Positions 1-8,849 of a stretch of DNA of 64,000 bases are shown piece after piece. How positions within the stretch are numbered: the first letter of the stretch is position 1; each line of letters opens with the position of its first letter. The stretch lies in the NCBI GenBank assembly GCA_963775235.1, contig CAVZHY010000007.1:186001-250000 (forward strand), given 5' to 3'. The notes below the pieces were generated by a model that was given only the letters and a program-made list of their open reading frames with translations, did not search any database and was not told where the DNA came from. The DNA is from JBBDMC01 sp963775235 (GTDB lineage: Bacteria; Pseudomonadota; Alphaproteobacteria; Rhizobiales; Kaistiaceae). Position numbers and translations under genes: made by a program.

Positions 1-41
1 CGTCACCCGCCGGCGGCTCGCCGCCAACCACGGATAATTCG

Positions 42-1188
42 ATGAAGATCGCTGTGCCGGCGGAAGCCGACAAGGTCGAGACCCGAGTCGCGGCCACGCC
101 CGACACGGTGAAAAAATTCATCGGGCTCGGGGCCGAGGTCACCGTCGCGGCCGGGGCCGGCTCGACAGTCGGCCATTCCTGACGGCGAATTCGCCGCGGC
201 GGGGGCGAAGGTAGTCAAGACGGCCCCCGCCGTGGTGAAGGACGCCGACATCGTCCTCAAGGTGCGCCGTCCGACGGCGGGCGAACTCAAGGCGTACAAG
301 GCGGGCGCGCTGGTGGTGGCGATCATGGACCCGTACGGACACGAAGCCGAGGTCAGGGAGATGGCCGAGGCGGGGGTCACTGCCTTCGCCATGGAGCTTC
401 TGCCGCGCATCACCCGTGCGCAGGTGATGGACGTGCTTTCCAGCCAGGCGAACCTCGCGGGCTACCGCGCGGTGATCGACGCCGCAGAAGTTTACGACCG
501 GGCGATGCCGATGATGATGACGGCGGCCGGCACCGTGCCGGCGGCGCGGGTGTTCGTCATGGGTGCGGGTGTGGCCGGCCTGCAGGCGATCGCGACCGCG
601 CGGCGGCTCGGCGCCGTGGTCACGGCAACCGATGTGAGGCCGGCGGCGAAGGAGCAGGTGGAAAGCCTCGGCGCCAAGTTCGTCGCCGTCGAGGACGAGG
701 AGTTCAAGCAGGCGGAAACCGCCGCCGGCTACGCCAAGCCGATGTCGAAAGAGTACCAGGTCAAGCAGGCGGCGCTTGTCGCCGACCACATCAAGAAGCA
801 GGACATCGTCGTCACCACGGCACTCATCCCCGGCCGGCCAGCGCCGCGCCTGGTGTCGAAGGAGATGGTCGCGTCGATGAAGCCCGGCTCGGTGATCGTC
901 GACCTCGCGGTGGAGCGCGGCGGCAACGTCGAGGGGGCGGAGCCGGGCAAGGTCGCTGCCGTCGGCGACGTCACCATCATCGGCCATCTCAACGTGCCCG
1001 GACGCATCGCGGCCAGCGCCTCGGCGCTATACGCGCGCAACCTCTATGCTTTTGTCGAGACGCTGATCGACAAGGAGAAGAAGACGGTGGCGGTCAACTG
1101 GGACGACGATCTGGTCAAGGCGACCGTGCTGACCCGCGACGGCAAGGTGGTCAATCCGGCCTTCGCCGGGGCAGGAGACAAATCATGA
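42..1188 (+). CDS. pntAA: NAD(P) transhydrogenase subunit alpha part 1 (frameshifted)
   Basis: NAD-binding subunit (domain I) of the membrane transhydrogenase that uses the proton gradient to reduce NADP+ with NADH. The ATG at 42 opens MKIAVPAEAD, the usual N-terminus, and reading stays in that frame to a TGA at 180-182; the rest of the protein continues one frame over. Removing one C from GGCC at 171-174 restores GSTVGIPDGEFAAAGA and a normal length of about 381 residues. The Rossmann motif GAGVAG lies near residue 173. The stop overlaps the pntAB start (ATGA), so the three genes form one operon. The frameshift is more likely a sequence error than a real lesion, since the downstream frame is perfectly conserved. 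Confidence 0.9.
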
Positions 1189-1508
1189 GCGAGCTCGCGG
1201 CCGATCCTTTCGTCTTCCGGCTCTCGATCTTCGTGCTGGCGATTTTTGTCGGCTACTACGTGGTGTGGTCGGTCACGCCGGCACTTCATACGCCGCTGAT
1301 GTCGGTCACCAACGCCATCTCATCGGTCATCGCGGTCGGCGCGCTGCTGGCGGTCGGCCTCGGCGCGGCGCAGGCGGTCGCGGGGACCGGTCACTGGTGG
1401 GCGCGCGGGCTGGGGTTCGTCGCGCTGGTGCTGGCGTCGATCAACATGTTCGGCGGCTTCCTGGTCACCCAGCGCATGCTTGCCATGTACAAGAAGAAGC
1501 AGAAGTAG
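1185..1508 (+). CDS. pntAB: NAD(P) transhydrogenase subunit alpha part 2
   Basis: Small membrane subunit of the three-gene transhydrogenase, 107 residues, carrying the N-terminal part of proton-channel domain II. The sequence shows three hydrophobic helices (about residues 10-30, 43-63 and 72-92), and ends in a KKKQK basic tail. It overlaps pntAA by four bases and is followed nine bases later by pntB. In enterobacteria this segment is fused to the alpha chain; the split form is usual in alphaproteobacteria. Confidence 0.92.
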   Translation: MSELAADPFVFRLSIFVLAIFVGYYVVWSVTPALHTPLMSVTNAISSVIAVGALLAVGLGAAQAVAGTGHWWARGLGFVALVLASINMFGGFLVTQRMLAMYKKKQK

Positions 1509-1517
1509 GCGCGCGCG

Positions 1518-2909
1518 ATGCTGAACGCCAACCTCACGGCGCTCGCGTACCTCGTCGCGGGCGTGCTGTTCATCCTGGCGCTGCGCGGGCTGTCCAGCCC
1601 GGAATCGTCGCGCCAGGGCAACGCATTCGGCGTCGCGGGGATGATCATCGCCGTCCTGACGACGCTGGCGGCGGCGGCGCCGGGCTGGGGCGGCTTCGCG
1701 CTGATCGTGGTCGGCTTCGCCATCGGCGGCAGCATCGGGGCCGTGATCGCGCGGCGCATCCCGATGACGGCGATGCCGCAACTGGTAGCGGCGTTCCACT
1801 CGCTGGTCGGCCTCGCGGCGGTGCTGGTGGCAGCGGCGGCGCTCAACGCGCCGGAGGCGTTCGGCATCGGTGTGCCGGGCGCGATTCACGGACAGAGCCT
1901 GGTCGAGATGTCGCTCGGCGTGGCCATCGGCGCCGTCACCTTCACCGGGTCGGTGATCGCCTTCCTCAAGCTCGACGGGCGCATGTCGGGCAAGCCGATC
2001 CTGCTGCCGCAGCGGCACTGGGTCAACGGCGGCCTTGGCATTCTGCTGGTGGTGCTGATCGTCCTGTTCGTGGCTGGCCAGAGCCAATACCTGTTCTGGC
2101 TGATCACGCTGGCCTCGCTTGCCATCGGCGTCCTGATCATCATCCCCATCGGCGGCGCCGATATGCCGGTCGTGATCTCGATGCTCAATTCCTACTCGGG
2201 ATGGGCAGCCGCCGGCATCGGCTTCACGCTCGGCAACGTGGCGCTGATCATAACCGGGGCGCTCGTCGGCTCGTCGGGCGCGATCCTCTCCTACATCATG
2301 TGCAAGGGCATGAACCGCTCGTTCATCGCCGTCATCCTCGGCGGCTTCGGCGGGGAGACCGCAGCATCGGCAGAAGCCGAGACGCGCCCGGTCAAGCTCG
2401 GCTCGGCTGAGGACGCCGCCTTCATCATGAAGAATGCCTCCAGCGTGATCGTGGTGCCGGGCTACGGCATGGCGGTGGCGCAGGCGCAGCACGCGCTGAA
2501 GGAGATGGGCGAGAAGCTGAAGGCGGAAGGCGTCGAGGTCCGCTACGCGATCCACCCGGTCGCCGGCCGAATGCCTGGCCACATGAACGTGCTGCTCGCC
2601 GAGGCGAATGTGCCCTATGACGAGGTGTTCGAACTGGAGGACATCAACTCGTCGTTCGCGCAGACGGATGTGGCCTACGTCATCGGCGCCAACGACGTGA
2701 CCAACCCGGCGGCGGAGGACGATCCGTCGTCGCCGATCTACGGCATGCCGGTGCTGGAGGTCTGGAAGGCGGGGACCGTGATGTTCGTCAAGCGCTCGCT
2801 CGGCTCGGGCTACGCCGGCATCGACAACCCGCTCTTCTACCGCGACAACACCATGATGCTTCTCGGCGATGCCAAGAAGATGACCGAAGGCATCGTCAAG
2901 GCGCTGTAG
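1518..2909 (+). CDS. pntB: NAD(P) transhydrogenase subunit beta
   Basis: Beta subunit of the proton-translocating transhydrogenase, 463 residues, which is the usual size. About 260 residues form membrane helices of domain II. The soluble NADP(H)-binding domain III follows, marked by VPGYGMAVAQAQ, the family's GYGMAV nucleotide-binding turn, and by GANDVTNPAA. It is the last gene of pntAA-pntAB-pntB. Its stop at 2907-2909 meets the convergent oxidoreductase stop with one base between them, so transcription from both sides collides here. Confidence 0.95.
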   Translation: MLNANLTALAYLVAGVLFILALRGLSSPESSRQGNAFGVAGMIIAVLTTLAAAAPGWGGFALIVVGFAIGGSIGAVIARRIPMTAMPQLVAAFHSLVGLAAVLVAAAALNAPEAFGIGVPGAIHGQSLVEMSLGVAIGAVTFTGSVIAFLKLDGRMSGKPILLPQRHWVNGGLGILLVVLIVLFVAGQSQYLFWLITLASLAIGVLIIIPIGGADMPVVISMLNSYSGWAAAGIGFTLGNVALIITGALVGSSGAILSYIMCKGMNRSFIAVILGGFGGETAASAEAETRPVKLGSAEDAAFIMKNASSVIVVPGYGMAVAQAQHALKEMGEKLKAEGVEVRYAIHPVAGRMPGHMNVLLAEANVPYDEVFELEDINSSFAQTDVAYVIGANDVTNPAAEDDPSSPIYGMPVLEVWKAGTVMFVKRSLGSGYAGIDNPLFYRDNTMMLLGDAKKMTEGIVKAL

Positions 2910-2910
2910 G

Positions 2911-4191
2911 TCAGCCTCGGCTGGCTTGGGCCAAGCGGGCAGGTTGGTCAGGCACGCCGGCCGCCGCCACGCTGGCGGACCACTCCGCGATAGCGGCCGA
3001 GAGGCCTGAAAAATCGCGTTCCATCACATCGCCGATCAGGACGCGGGTGACCGCGCTTGCCTGTTCGGGATATCGTCGAAGGAACGCGCCGAAACTGAAG
3101 TCCCTGGAATAAAAGGCGCGCACCATGACGAGAAAAACGTCGGCGGCGCGAACAAGATCGGGGAGGGGTTTGCCCAGGGCCTCGGCAGAGACGTAGCCCG
3201 CGTGGATCGCGTCCGCGGCGGCGTCGGCCGCCACCTCGCCGTACTTCAGAGCTAGAAAGACGCCGGTGGAGTAGATCGGATCGATGAAAGTCGCGGCATC
3301 GCCGACAAGCATCCAGCCAGGACCCACCTGACACTGCCGACGGTAGGAAAAATCACGCAGCAGCCGAAACGGCCAGCACTGTTCGGCGGCTCCGATACGG
3401 CGGGCGATCTCCGGGCAGCGGCCGACCTGCCGGGCGAAGACCTCCTCGCGCGTACCCTGCTGCCCGTTGAGAAGATCAGCGGGGCCGACGACGCCCACGC
3501 TGACGATGTCGTCGTGCAGAGGAATGTACCAGAACCATGATTCGCCGTCGTTGGTGAGCAACACCAGCGTGGCGCCCTCGTCAATTCCGGGATCTCGGAT
3601 GGCGCCCCGGAAATGGGAGAAAATAGCCGCGTTGCGAAGGCCGTAATCCTCTCTCGCGAGTCCGAGCCGCGTTCCGACCAAAGATCCTTGACCGGTTGCG
3701 TCGATGACGACAGCGGCCTCGATCGCCGTTTCGGTGCCGTCGCGTCCGCGGGCCTGCACGCCGGTGGCGCGGCCATCGTCGAAATGGACCTCACGAACCT
3801 CGACGCCACGCCGGCATTCGGCCCCCTGGTCGGCGGCCACCTCGAACAGGAGCTGGTCGAATTCCGACCGCAGCACCTGCCAGGTCTGCGCGCTTTCGTC
3901 GTCCTTCTCGTCGCGAAAGTAGAATGGCGTGGAGCCGATGCCGGACTTGTTGAAGAACTGGACGCTGTATTTCTTGACGAACGGGCTCTGCCGCATCCGC
4001 TCGATGGCACCCATCCGTTGGAGGGTCCAATAGCACTGGGGTATCAGCGATTCGCCGATCTTGAAGGTCGGGCTGGCGTTGCGCTCGAGCAGGAGCACCT
4101 TCAATCCGCGCTGGGCAGCAATTGCTGCGGCCGCACAGCCGGCCGGACCGGCGCCGACCACAACGACGTCGTAGCGCTCCGCACGTGTCAT
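2911..4191 (-). CDS. Flavin-dependent halogenase-like FAD oxidoreductase
   Basis: A 426-residue flavoprotein of the tryptophan halogenase/geranylgeranyl reductase superfamily. The N-terminal FAD motif VVGAGPAGCAAA is at residues 11-22, the conserved GES (GESLIP) at 46-51, WFWYIP at 219-224 fits the WxWxIP halogenase signature, and the second FAD motif VGDAATFIDPIYSTG lies near residue 297. Lys73 or Lys74 in FVKKYSVQF sits where halogenases keep the catalytic lysine, though I place it by eye. ATG at 4189-4191 is chosen because it directly precedes the FAD motif. It is divergent from a PaaK-like ligase, which suggests the two act on a common aryl or acyl substrate. Whether it halogenates or only oxidises/reduces is open. 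Confidence 0.75.
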   Translation of the reverse strand: MTRAERYDVVVVGAGPAGCAAAAIAAQRGLKVLLLERNASPTFKIGESLIPQCYWTLQRMGAIERMRQSPFVKKYSVQFFNKSGIGSTPFYFRDEKDDESAQTWQVLRSEFDQLLFEVAADQGAECRRGVEVREVHFDDGRATGVQARGRDGTETAIEAAVVIDATGQGSLVGTRLGLAREDYGLRNAAIFSHFRGAIRDPGIDEGATLVLLTNDGESWFWYIPLHDDIVSVGVVGPADLLNGQQGTREEVFARQVGRCPEIARRIGAAEQCWPFRLLRDFSYRRQCQVGPGWMLVGDAATFIDPIYSTGVFLALKYGEVAADAAADAIHAGYVSAEALGKPLPDLVRAADVFLVMVRAFYSRDFSFGAFLRRYPEQASAVTRVLIGDVMERDFSGLSAAIAEWSASVAAAGVPDQPARLAQASRG

Positions 4192-4353
4192 CGGTTGGAA
4201 AACCGCCCTTTTTTCAGAACGCCGCGAAGCAGCGGCCGGACCCCTCGAATTCGTGCCCGGATAACACGGGGGGCACCCGACTCGCCAGAGAGAGCTTGCC
4301 AAGGGTGCGGTTGCCAATTCAGTGTCGCGTCGACCGGGGGAACTCCGACGGGG
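4192..4353. promoter_or_regulatory. Divergent promoter region between halogenase-like and ligase genes
   Basis: These 162 bases separate two divergently transcribed genes and must hold both promoters. No clear -35/-10 pair, operator palindrome or riboswitch fold was recognised by eye. Confidence 0.4.
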
Positions 4354-5673
4354 ATGGATTTGCGCCAGGACGTGGAACTGACCGCTGCCGACGGCTCCAG
4401 GGTCGGGCGGCCGGCGATCGAAGCTCATCAACTGCGACGGCTGTCGCGTCTGATTGCCGCCCTGATCGTGGACAATCCGTTCTATCGCGACAAGCTCGGA
4501 GGGGCCGGCGCGGACGCGGACCTGGAGGATCTGGCAGCGTTCACGGCACGCGTGCCGTTCACCTCCAAGCAGGAACTGGTCGCCGACCAGGCGGCACATC
4601 CGCCATTTGGCACCAACCTGACGTATCCGTTCGATCGCTACAGCCGGTTCAACCAGACGAGCGGGACAACGTCGCGGCCGATCCGCTGGCTCGACACCCC
4701 GCAGACCTGGCAGTGGGTGATCGCCTGCTGGAGCCGGGTGTTCGCGGCGGGCGGCGTCGATAGCCGCGATCGCATCTTCTTTCCCTTCTCGTTCGGTCCG
4801 TTTCTCGGCTTCTGGGCGGCCTTCGACGCGGCGACGCAACTCGGCTGTCTCGCAATTCCGGGCGGCGGCATGTCCAGCGCGACGCGCCTGCGCACGATCA
4901 TCGACAACGAGGTCACGGTGGTGTGCGCGACGCCGACCTACGCCATCCGGCTGGCCGAGGTCGCAGCCGAGGAGCAGATCGACCTGTCTCGCGCCAGGGT
5001 CAGGCGCATCATCGTGGCCGGGGAGCAGGGCGGCAGCATTCCGGCGACGCGTGCCCACATCGAGCGCCTGTGGCCGACCGCGAAGGTCGTGGACCACCAC
5101 GGCATGACCGAGATGGGGCCGGTGAGCTACGCCTGCCCGTCGCGGCCGGACGTGCTCCACGTGATGGAGGCCGCCTATTTCCCCGAGGTCATCGATCCGG
5201 TCACCGCGCGTGCGGTCGAGCGGGGCGAGACCGGGGAGCTGGTGCTGACCAATCTCGGCCGCGTCGGCTCACCGCTGCTGCGCTATCGGACAGGGGACAT
5301 CGTGCGCCGGGCGGCGCAGGTGCGCTGTGCCTGCGGCAGCGAGGAACTCGCATTGGAAGGCGGCATCCTCGGGCGCGCCGACGACATGGTGATCGTGCGG
5401 GGCGTCAACGTGTTCCCCAGTGCGGTCGAGGCGATCCTGCGCGGGGATGGAGGGGTCGGCGAGTTCCGCGTGGAAATCGCGTCATCGGCAACGCTGACGG
5501 AGATGGTCGTGCAGGTTGAGCCGACCGGGGAAAGCGTCGATGCGACGGCACTCACCCGCCGTGTTGCCGCCGCCCTGCGCGATGCGTTCGCACTCCGTAT
5601 CGCGGTCGTATGCGCGGAACGCGGCAGCCTGCCCCGCTTCGAGGCAAAGGCCAAGCGCTGGATCAAACTCTAG
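4354..5673 (+). CDS. PaaK-like phenylacetate-CoA ligase family adenylate-forming enzyme
   Basis: A 439-residue member of the AMP-forming ligase superfamily closest to phenylacetate-CoA ligases (PaaK). Visible motifs are QTSGTTSRP at residues 101-109 (ATP-binding P-loop, family TSGTTGKP), DHHGMTEMGP (A5 region), YRTGDI (A7) and the C-terminal GRADDMVIVRGVNVFPS hinge typical of PaaK. The C-terminal lysine in RFEAKAKRW is in the position of the catalytic lysine. The ATG at 4354 follows a GACGGGG stretch and is the first in-frame start outside the divergent promoter. It is expected to activate a carboxylic acid, probably aromatic, as an acyl-adenylate and perhaps a CoA thioester; the substrate is unknown. 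Its divergent partner is a halogenase-like flavoenzyme. Confidence 0.75.
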   Translation: MDLRQDVELTAADGSRVGRPAIEAHQLRRLSRLIAALIVDNPFYRDKLGGAGADADLEDLAAFTARVPFTSKQELVADQAAHPPFGTNLTYPFDRYSRFNQTSGTTSRPIRWLDTPQTWQWVIACWSRVFAAGGVDSRDRIFFPFSFGPFLGFWAAFDAATQLGCLAIPGGGMSSATRLRTIIDNEVTVVCATPTYAIRLAEVAAEEQIDLSRARVRRIIVAGEQGGSIPATRAHIERLWPTAKVVDHHGMTEMGPVSYACPSRPDVLHVMEAAYFPEVIDPVTARAVERGETGELVLTNLGRVGSPLLRYRTGDIVRRAAQVRCACGSEELALEGGILGRADDMVIVRGVNVFPSAVEAILRGDGGVGEFRVEIASSATLTEMVVQVEPTGESVDATALTRRVAAALRDAFALRIAVVCAERGSLPRFEAKAKRWIKL

Positions 5674-5770
5674 AGCGATATCGCTTTCTTTGAGTGGCGA
5701 AATAGCCCCAGCTCTTCGTTTCTCCGCAATTCCGGACGGAAAACCGGTTCCCACTTTCCTGGAATTGCTC
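5674..5770. repeat. Dispersed alphaproteobacterial intergenic repeat
   Basis: The stretch after the ligase stop resembles a widespread non-coding palindromic repeat of alphaproteobacterial genomes, whose hallmark is an aattcc-ggaaaaccggttttcc-type core next to AGAGC/CTCTAGA ends. Here a perfect 8-bp inverted repeat GCAATTCC (5726-5733) and GGAATTGC (5761-5768) encloses a GGAAAACCGGTTCCC core, and the left end reads TCTAGAGCGATATCGC. No second full copy was found in the window. Function unknown; it may help end the ligase transcript. Confidence 0.6.
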
Positions 5771-5897
5771 CAGCCAAGTGGGCGCGGCCGACTGCGGCGA
5801 GGCCGGACCACGCAAGGTCGGAGGGCCGTCTTCCCGGCAAGAACGCGCCGTGGTTCCGTGTCGCAGTCCGGAACCTTTGGCAGAGGGAGGCATTCCC

Positions 5898-6332
5898 ATG
5901 GTGGCCCTGAGGGGGGCATATTGTCGGGAGATCGTGAAAATGAGGAAATCTCTGGCTATTGCTCTGGCGGCTGCCCTCGTGGCGCCGACCGTCGCCAGCG
6001 TGGCCGACGCCGCGCCGATGAACTACCCGGGTAACCATTCGTACCATCGCGGCTACAATGGCTGGCTTCCCGGCGCGATCGTGGGCGGTATCCTCGGATG
6101 GACCCTGGCGCCGCGCTATTACTACCCACCGCCGCCGACGTACTATTACCCGCCGCCGCCAGCGTACTATCCGCCGCAGCCGGCTTATAACTATCCGCCG
6201 CCGCCAGCCTACGGTGGCGGTTCGTACAGCGCCCATGTGCAATGGTGCGAAAATCACTACCGCACGTACAATCCACGCACCAACACCTACTTCCGCAAGC
6301 CGGGCGTACGTGCCGTCTGCCGCTCGCCGTAG
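5898..6332 (+). CDS. BA14K family secreted protein with Tyr/Pro-rich repeats
   Basis: A 144-residue exported protein. ATG at 5898 has a well-spaced GGAGG seven bases upstream; an internal ATG at 5940 would give a tidier signal peptide (MRKSLAIALAAAL...ADA). After the signal comes a glycine-rich hydrophobic patch (GAIVGGILGW), then repeated YYYPPPP and YYPPQP units, and a C-terminal domain WCENHYRTYNPRTNTYFRKPG...C with two cysteines that fits the BA14K family of alphaproteobacterial surface proteins. It is probably periplasmic or surface-exposed. BA14K proteins are known as immunoreactive, lectin-like antigens in Brucella, but the cellular job is not defined. Confidence 0.75.
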   Translation: MVALRGAYCREIVKMRKSLAIALAAALVAPTVASVADAAPMNYPGNHSYHRGYNGWLPGAIVGGILGWTLAPRYYYPPPPTYYYPPPPAYYPPQPAYNYPPPPAYGGGSYSAHVQWCENHYRTYNPRTNTYFRKPGVRAVCRSP

Positions 6333-6347
6333 GGATAGAGCATGCAC

Positions 6348-6370
6348 GGGTCGCGAAGTCGCTGCGACCC
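6348..6370. terminator. Hairpin between convergent genes, possible terminator
   Basis: GGGTCGC (6348-6354) pairs perfectly with GCGACCC (6364-6370) across a nine-base loop, in the gap between the convergent BA14K and TPR genes. No run of T follows on either strand, so it is at best a weak or Rho-assisted terminator. Confidence 0.4.
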
Positions 6371-6417
6371 GCCGCTGATGCGTAATCAGGGCCGCATTTT
6401 GAAATCGGCCGGGGTGA

Positions 6418-7296
6418 TCAGCCCTGGCCGACGGCGGCGAGGCGGCCGGACGCGGTGCGGCGCATGCCTTCGGCGGCCGGAGCGTACTTCGGGTTAAGCG
6501 CCGAGGCGTGGGCAAAGGCGGCGTACGCCTTGTCGACCATGTCCAGCTTCTCCAGCGCCAAGCCCTGGTTGGTCCAGCCCTCGTACGAATCCTTGTCGCG
6601 CTTGACGACCTCGTTGAAGTCGTCGAGGGCGGCCTTGTAGTCGCCGATCGCGAGGTAGGAGAGGCCGCGGGCATTGAACGGCTCGCTGTTGCCGGGCGCG
6701 AGCGAGATCGCCTTGGAGAAATCGTCGATGGCGTCGTCCTGCCGTCCCTCGCCCTGATAGACCAGGCCGCGGTTGTGATACGCGCGGGGATCGGTGGCAT
6801 CGATGCCGATGGCGCGGTTGAAGTCGGCCAGCGCGTAATCCGTCTGTTTGCGCAGGCGGTACATGTTGCCGCGACCGACGTAGGCGGCGGCATAGTTCGG
6901 GTCGATCTCGATCGCCTTGTTGAAGTCGGCGAAGGCAAGGTCGTCACGGTTGAGGCTGCGCTGGGCCAGCGCGCGGTTGTAGTAGGCCTGATAGAAATTC
7001 GGATCGATCTGAATGGCGGTGTCGAAATCGGCGATCGCCTCCTTGAACATGCCTGCCTTGCCGTAGGCGCTGCCGCGCACGTTGTAGACGCTGGGATCGT
7101 TCGGGCTTTGCTGAACGACGGCGCTCAGGGAGGCGATGTTCGCCTGGGAGCCGGCGGATGGCTGGGTAACCAGACCGGCCTCGAGGCTGGTCTGGGAGGT
7201 CTGGCAGCCGGCCAGCGACAAAGCACCCAGCAGCGCCGCGACGCAAGCCGCCCGTCGGGGCGGGCCGCTCACGTCAACGCGGTTCGTCCAGGCCAT
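6418..7296 (-). CDS. TPR-repeat lipoprotein
   Basis: A 292-residue lipoprotein. The ATG at 7294-7296 gives MAWTNRVDV, a hydrophobic stretch and the lipobox LSLAGC, so it should be lipidated and anchored in the envelope. Six to seven consecutive tetratricopeptide repeats follow (for example AIADFDTAIQIDPNFYQAYYNRA and three similar units each spaced 34 residues). Upstream codons in the same frame look like leader and are not needed. TPR lipoproteins of this shape act as scaffolds in envelope assembly (NlpI-like); the specific partner here is unknown. The gene stands alone between convergent and co-directional neighbours (rpsU upstream on the same strand). Confidence 0.85.
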   Translation of the reverse strand: MAWTNRVDVSGPPRRAACVAALLGALSLAGCQTSQTSLEAGLVTQPSAGSQANIASLSAVVQQSPNDPSVYNVRGSAYGKAGMFKEAIADFDTAIQIDPNFYQAYYNRALAQRSLNRDDLAFADFNKAIEIDPNYAAAYVGRGNMYRLRKQTDYALADFNRAIGIDATDPRAYHNRGLVYQGEGRQDDAIDDFSKAISLAPGNSEPFNARGLSYLAIGDYKAALDDFNEVVKRDKDSYEGWTNQGLALEKLDMVDKAYAAFAHASALNPKYAPAAEGMRRTASGRLAAVGQG

Positions 7297-7404
7297 CTGC
7301 ACCGTTCGACTTTTCCGAGTTCCAGCAGTCCGCGACGGGCCGACTCCGACTGTCACACCACGATATCATGAAAGCCGCCCGAAAGCGGCGAAATCGAGGA
7401 CGTG

Positions 7405-7635
7405 TCAGCGCTCGCGTGGTTTGGGCGCCGCAATCAGGCCTTCGCGCTGGGCCCGCTTGCGGGCGAGCTTGCGTGCGCGCCGGACGGCCTCGGCCTTCTC
7501 CCGAGCGCGCCGCTCCGACGGCTTTTCGTAGTAATTGTGCAGCTTCATCTCGCGGAAGAGCCCCTCCCGCTGCATCTTCTTCTTGAGGGCCTTCAACGCC
7601 TGGTCGACATTGTTGTCGCGAACGAGAACCTGCAC
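7405..7635 (-). CDS. rpsU: 30S ribosomal protein S21
   Basis: Small basic ribosomal protein of 76 residues; QVLVRDNNVDQALKALKKK and the arginine/lysine-rich C-terminus are characteristic of bS21, which helps base-pairing of mRNA leaders with 16S rRNA. The start codon is GTG (complement of 7633-7635), preceded by AGGAAG six bases upstream. The C-terminal extension (REGLIAAPKPRER) is a common alphaproteobacterial feature. Confidence 0.96.
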   Translation of the reverse strand: MQVLVRDNNVDQALKALKKKMQREGLFREMKLHNYYEKPSERRAREKAEAVRRARKLARKRAQREGLIAAPKPRER

Positions 7636-7762
7636 GCGAAGCTTCCTATTACCGTTTGACCTGTGCCGCGCCCATCCGCGGCCGCCACGATGGGGATCCC
7701 GAACGGGCCCTTCAGTGGGCGGGGTCCATACCAGAAGTCGCCGATTGCGTCAAAACAACTCG

Positions 7763-8849
7763 CTAGGATTCGCTCTGCCGGAGCCGGTTGACGTGGCCCA
7801 TCTTCCGGCCCGGCCGCACCTCGATTTGCCGTAGAGGTGGAGGCGGGCGCCGGGCTCGGCGGCTATCTCGCGCCATCGGGCGACATCGTCGCCGATCAGG
7901 TTGGTCATCGTCACGTCGCCGGGCGCGCGCGGGTCGCCGAGCGGCCAGCCGGCAACCGCGCGGACGTGCTGCTCGAACTGCGAGGTCGCGGCGGCGCCGC
8001 AGGTGCAGTGGCCGCTGTTGTGGGTGCGCGGCGCGATCTCGTTGACCAGCAGCCGCGGGCCGCGGGCGAGCTCGAACATCTCGACCGCCATGACCCCGAC
8101 GTGATCGAGCGCTCGGCGACGCGCTCGGCGACGCCAGTGCCTCGGCGGCGAGCTCGGCGCTGACGGCGCCGGCGCGCGGGTCGTGGGCAGGATGTGGTTG
8201 CCGTGGAGGTTCTCGGCGATGTCGAAAGCGCTGAGCGTCGCCGCTTCGCGGGGGCGAGCAACGATCGCCGAGATCTCGCGCACGAACGGCACGACCTCCT
8301 CGAGGATCGCCGTCGCTTCGCCGATCGCTCGCCAGGCCGACGGGCGGGTCGACGCCATGGCCGACGACCGCCTGGCCCTTGCCGTCGTAGCCGAGGCGGC
8401 GGGTCTTGAGGATCGCCGGGCGGCCGGAGCGCGGCGAGCGCGGAATCAGAGGCCGGCTGGCGTCGGCGACCGGCGCGCAACGGCGCCTACGGCGATGCCG
8501 AGTCGCTCGAGGAACTGCTTCTGGAGAGGCGGTCCTGGAACCTCGAGGCTGCTCGCGCCCGGACAGACCGGCACCGCCTCGGCAAGGCCGAGCACGGTTT
8601 CGACCGGCACGTGCTCGAAGTCGTAGGTGACCACATCGACTGCTCGGCAAAGGCGGCAAGCGACGCCTCGTCGTCGTAGGCAGCGACGGGCGTGCCGCCG
8701 AGACGGCGAAGGCGGGGCTCCGCGCGTCGGGACAATAGATGTGGCAGGAGAGCCCGAGCTCGCGCGGCCGCGAGCGCCATCATGCGGCCGAGCTGACCGC
8801 CGCCGAGGACGCCGATCGTGCCGCCCGGCGGGATCGGCGGCTCAGTCAT
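7763..8849 (-). pseudogene. purK: 5-(carboxyamino)imidazole ribonucleotide synthase, multiply frameshifted
   Basis: ATP-grasp enzyme of purine synthesis that makes N5-CAIR from AIR and bicarbonate. The ATG (8847-8849) opens MTEPPIPPGGTIGVLGGGQLGRMM, the classic PurK start. The rest is spread over all three frames: VTYDFEHVPVETVLGLAEA, then ILKTRRLGYDGKGQ, then ILEEVVPFVREISAIVAR...NEIAPRTHNSGH, and finally GRKMGHVNRL to the stop at 7763. At least five shifts are needed. All landmarks of a 360-residue PurK are present and in order, so either this stretch is poorly sequenced or the gene has decayed recently. It follows purE on the same strand. Confidence 0.75.
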
